Source: Sinorhizobium arboris LMG 14919 (lineage in GTDB: Bacteria; Pseudomonadota; Alphaproteobacteria; Rhizobiales; Rhizobiaceae). Taken from it: a stretch of 64,000 nt of DNA. Each line of letters opens with the position of its first letter. The first letter of the stretch is position 1. Positions 62,535 through 64,000 of the stretch are shown piece after piece. Under the pieces are notes generated by a model. That model had not been told where the DNA came from and made no database searches. It saw only the letters and a program-made list of their open reading frames with translations. Both the position numbers and the translations under genes were made by a program. Where the stretch lies: NCBI RefSeq assembly GCF_000427465.1, contig NZ_ATYB01000009.1:186001-250000 (forward strand), read 5' to 3'.

Positions 62535-63442
62535 CGGCACTCTCCTTTCGCACAACAATAGCTGGCGAGCGCGTTGGTTCCTGATGACAAGGATTTACCT
62601 GACGCTGCATGGACGGTGGCCAGAAAACCGCAACCGGCTCGTCGGCCTCATGTCTATCCGCCGGCGACGCATTGTCGATGATAACGTCTCTGGCGGAGGT
62701 CGGGTCCTCCTTGTTCCAGGTTATACCAAGCCCGATCTTGAGATCGTCGCCACGCACGCACTCAGCTCGAAGTTTTCTGAAGCGTTGGCTCCCACCGACA
62801 GCTAACTTCGTCCGACTGCAGTTGCAGACGATAGATTATGCGATCCTTTGAGCACGGAACGCGAACATCCTCGCAAAGAGACGGGCAAGATTAAACCACG
62901 CGCGAGACTAAAGGCGATCGGTGGCCGGCCGATGCGGCGCCGTGGCGCCGTGACTGTACAATCCCCTCGCCATGAGAGGAATCGAACCGTTTCGATGTTG
63001 CGTAATTTGTTTAATGGCATAGGACCTGTCGCGCTATTCGCTTTGGGGCCTGACAGTTCCGCCGGCGGCTCGCCGGGCGCCTTACCTGCCGCGGATGATG
63101 GCGTCTCTTCCGCCTGCCGTTGAGCGGAACCGGTCAATTCCGAATAATCGTCGGCTGAGAGCCGAGAGTTTATTTTACTGAACCGAAAACGGCTCCCGAA
63201 GTCCCTGAAACTTTCGAGTAGGCAACTGTTTCATCGAAGGCGAGATTCGGCGACCGAGGAGAGATCGAAAGCAAGCAGCTCTTCAACGCCTCGCGACGGT
63301 CGTTCAGCCATCTGGCGTCGCGGAAGACCAAAACTGTAGCGAAGATGATGTCGGCCCCGAAAAGCAGGCCTGGCATGGGCCCGCCTACGCCAGCCCGCCC
63401 TAACAAGGCCAGAGATTTAGGCGTAGGGCTTTTGGGGGCTGT
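62535..63442. other. Decayed stretch with dispersed repeat copy 3
   Basis: About 900 bases without a recognised gene. Minus-strand frames at 62524-62757 (LKIGLGITWNKEDPTSARDV) and 63170-63406 (GADIIFATVLVFRDARWLND) look protein-like but lack a ribosome site or known domain. Confidence 0.45.
62814..62890 (+). repeat. Dispersed repeat, copy 3
   Basis: GACTGCAGTTGCAGACGATA leads into the core ATTATGCGATC (62835-62845), then TTTGAG and GAACATCCTCGCAAAGAG. The right half (GAACATCCTCGCA) is identical to copy 1. Confidence 0.65.
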
Positions 63443-63860
63443 TTACTTGTCGTCGTCGCGCCAGATACGCTCCATGGAAATGAAGGTAAAAGACGCCGAC
63501 CAAGCAATCAGCACAAGCCCGTTTAACCCTTCCAGTCCGGCGATAATTCGCATGTCGCCCGTGGCGTAAACATCGCCGAATCCCATCGTACTGTAGCAAC
63601 TCAGCGAGAAATAGAAGAAGTCTGTGGTGCCTGATCCTGCCAGCCCTGCAAGTGAACCAAATTCAGGGTGATAGTGCATCCAGGCACCCAAGGAACACGA
63701 TCAGTTCGGTTCGTTTCGAAAGTAGCTTGCTGCGGCGCGGGGTCGCCACGCCGGTCATGATCTTAAAATGAGTAGCGCTTGTCACGACGACGAGCGCGGC
63801 TGACAGGAGGCAGACCCACACAATCCCTGGCACGTATCAACCTCGACATGGTGCTTGTCG
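63443..63860 (-). pseudogene. Potassium-channel (Ion_trans_2) protein, damaged
   Basis: The C-terminal half is well kept: TDFFYFSLSCYSTMGFGDVY holds the pore helix and K+ selectivity filter TMGFGD, followed by the outer helix LNGLVLIAWSASFTFISMER. Upstream (to about 63860) another frame gives IVWVCLLSAALVVVTSATHF, the first helix. A frame change plus loss of about 15 residues near 63685 separates them. Confidence 0.7.
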
Positions 63861-64000
63861 CAGTCGTTATCGGCGCTCCTAAACGGGACCGTACCCAACT
63901 GGTTCAAGTACAATAGCAGGGAGCCCTAGTGGGCCGCGAGCTTATAACATGGTCCGCATGCGCGAGATCCAGTCATCTCGCATCGAAGCTCAAAATATCC

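Noticed and set aside
62555..62580. GGAAC with a downstream GTT before the 75-residue gene
   Set aside because: Spacing is 20 bases, outside the EcfG range of 16-17.
62980..63010. tRNA-like GGAATCGAACC motif
   Set aside because: On the minus strand it looks like a T-loop, but the flanking bases do not form a T stem and no acceptor or anticodon arm can be built.

Overview
The window is GC-rich, and its gene families, Lrp/GntR/LysR/MarR regulators, TRAP and Dpp-type uptake systems, EcfG-type promoters and a RIME-like intergenic repeat point to a member of the Rhizobiaceae, most like Sinorhizobium/Ensifer. The many catabolic cassettes, the lack of rRNA or core housekeeping genes and the many broken genes suggest an accessory replicon (chromid or megaplasmid). 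Family names come from recognising motifs in the translations by eye; no database search was run.

Layout. (1) 0-11.2 kb: a nitrogen-compound utilisation cassette with two type II haloacid-dehalogenase-like proteins, a GNAT acetyltransferase, a class III aminotransferase, a complete Dpp/opine-type ABC importer, an Lrp/AsnC regulator and a divergent FAD-dependent amine/amino-acid oxidase. (2) 11.3-18.3 kb: a metallothionein-like gene, then a minus-strand operon holding a bufferin-type RiPP cluster (DUF2282 precursor, DUF692/MNIO enzyme, DUF2063 partner, DoxX). Tight spacing extends it into a type II NADH dehydrogenase, a membrane class III adenylate/guanylate cyclase and a DUF3307 protein. (3) 18.4-24.1 kb: patatin plus 3-hydroxybutyrate dehydrogenase, then LysR, cupin, MFS and DUF302 genes. 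(4) 24.1-28.6 kb: a graveyard of fragments (SDR, TetR, DUF3500, epimerase, DUF421, PRC-barrel, carboxymuconolactone decarboxylase-like) around an intact MarR/NTF2-like pair. (5) 28.7-37.3 kb: an intact, compact catabolic island for a sulfonated compound, with an SsuD-like flavin monooxygenase, aldo/keto reductase, flavin reductase, TRAP transporter and YeiH exporter, divergent from GntR and a Gfo/Idh/MocA oxidoreductase. Its content fits the sulfoquinovose monooxygenase (sulfo-SMO) pathway in a TRAP-fed version. (6) 37.4-41.8 kb: VapC, HerA and Tn3 remnants with an intact KTSC protein and a HsdR_N-type nuclease, probably what is left of a defence island. (7) 41.5-64 kb: small stress-type and envelope genes (CxxC protein, BON protein, PfkB kinase, ParDE, DUF1254, DUF2092, outer-membrane barrel, alpha/beta-hydrolase lipoprotein, AttEFGH-like ABC operon, K+ channel), many of them carrying a single frameshift.

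Three signals cross these blocks. Six GGAAC-N16/17-GTT promoters precede small genes and mark an EcfG (general stress response) regulon. A degenerate repeat of about 70 bp occurs three times in the same orientation in the right-hand third. Frameshifted or truncated genes are far more common right of 24 kb than left of it. The strongest candidates for new biology are the bufferin operon extended with a respiratory dehydrogenase and a membrane cyclase, and the TRAP-type sulfonate island with its possible NAD-dependent glycosidase.
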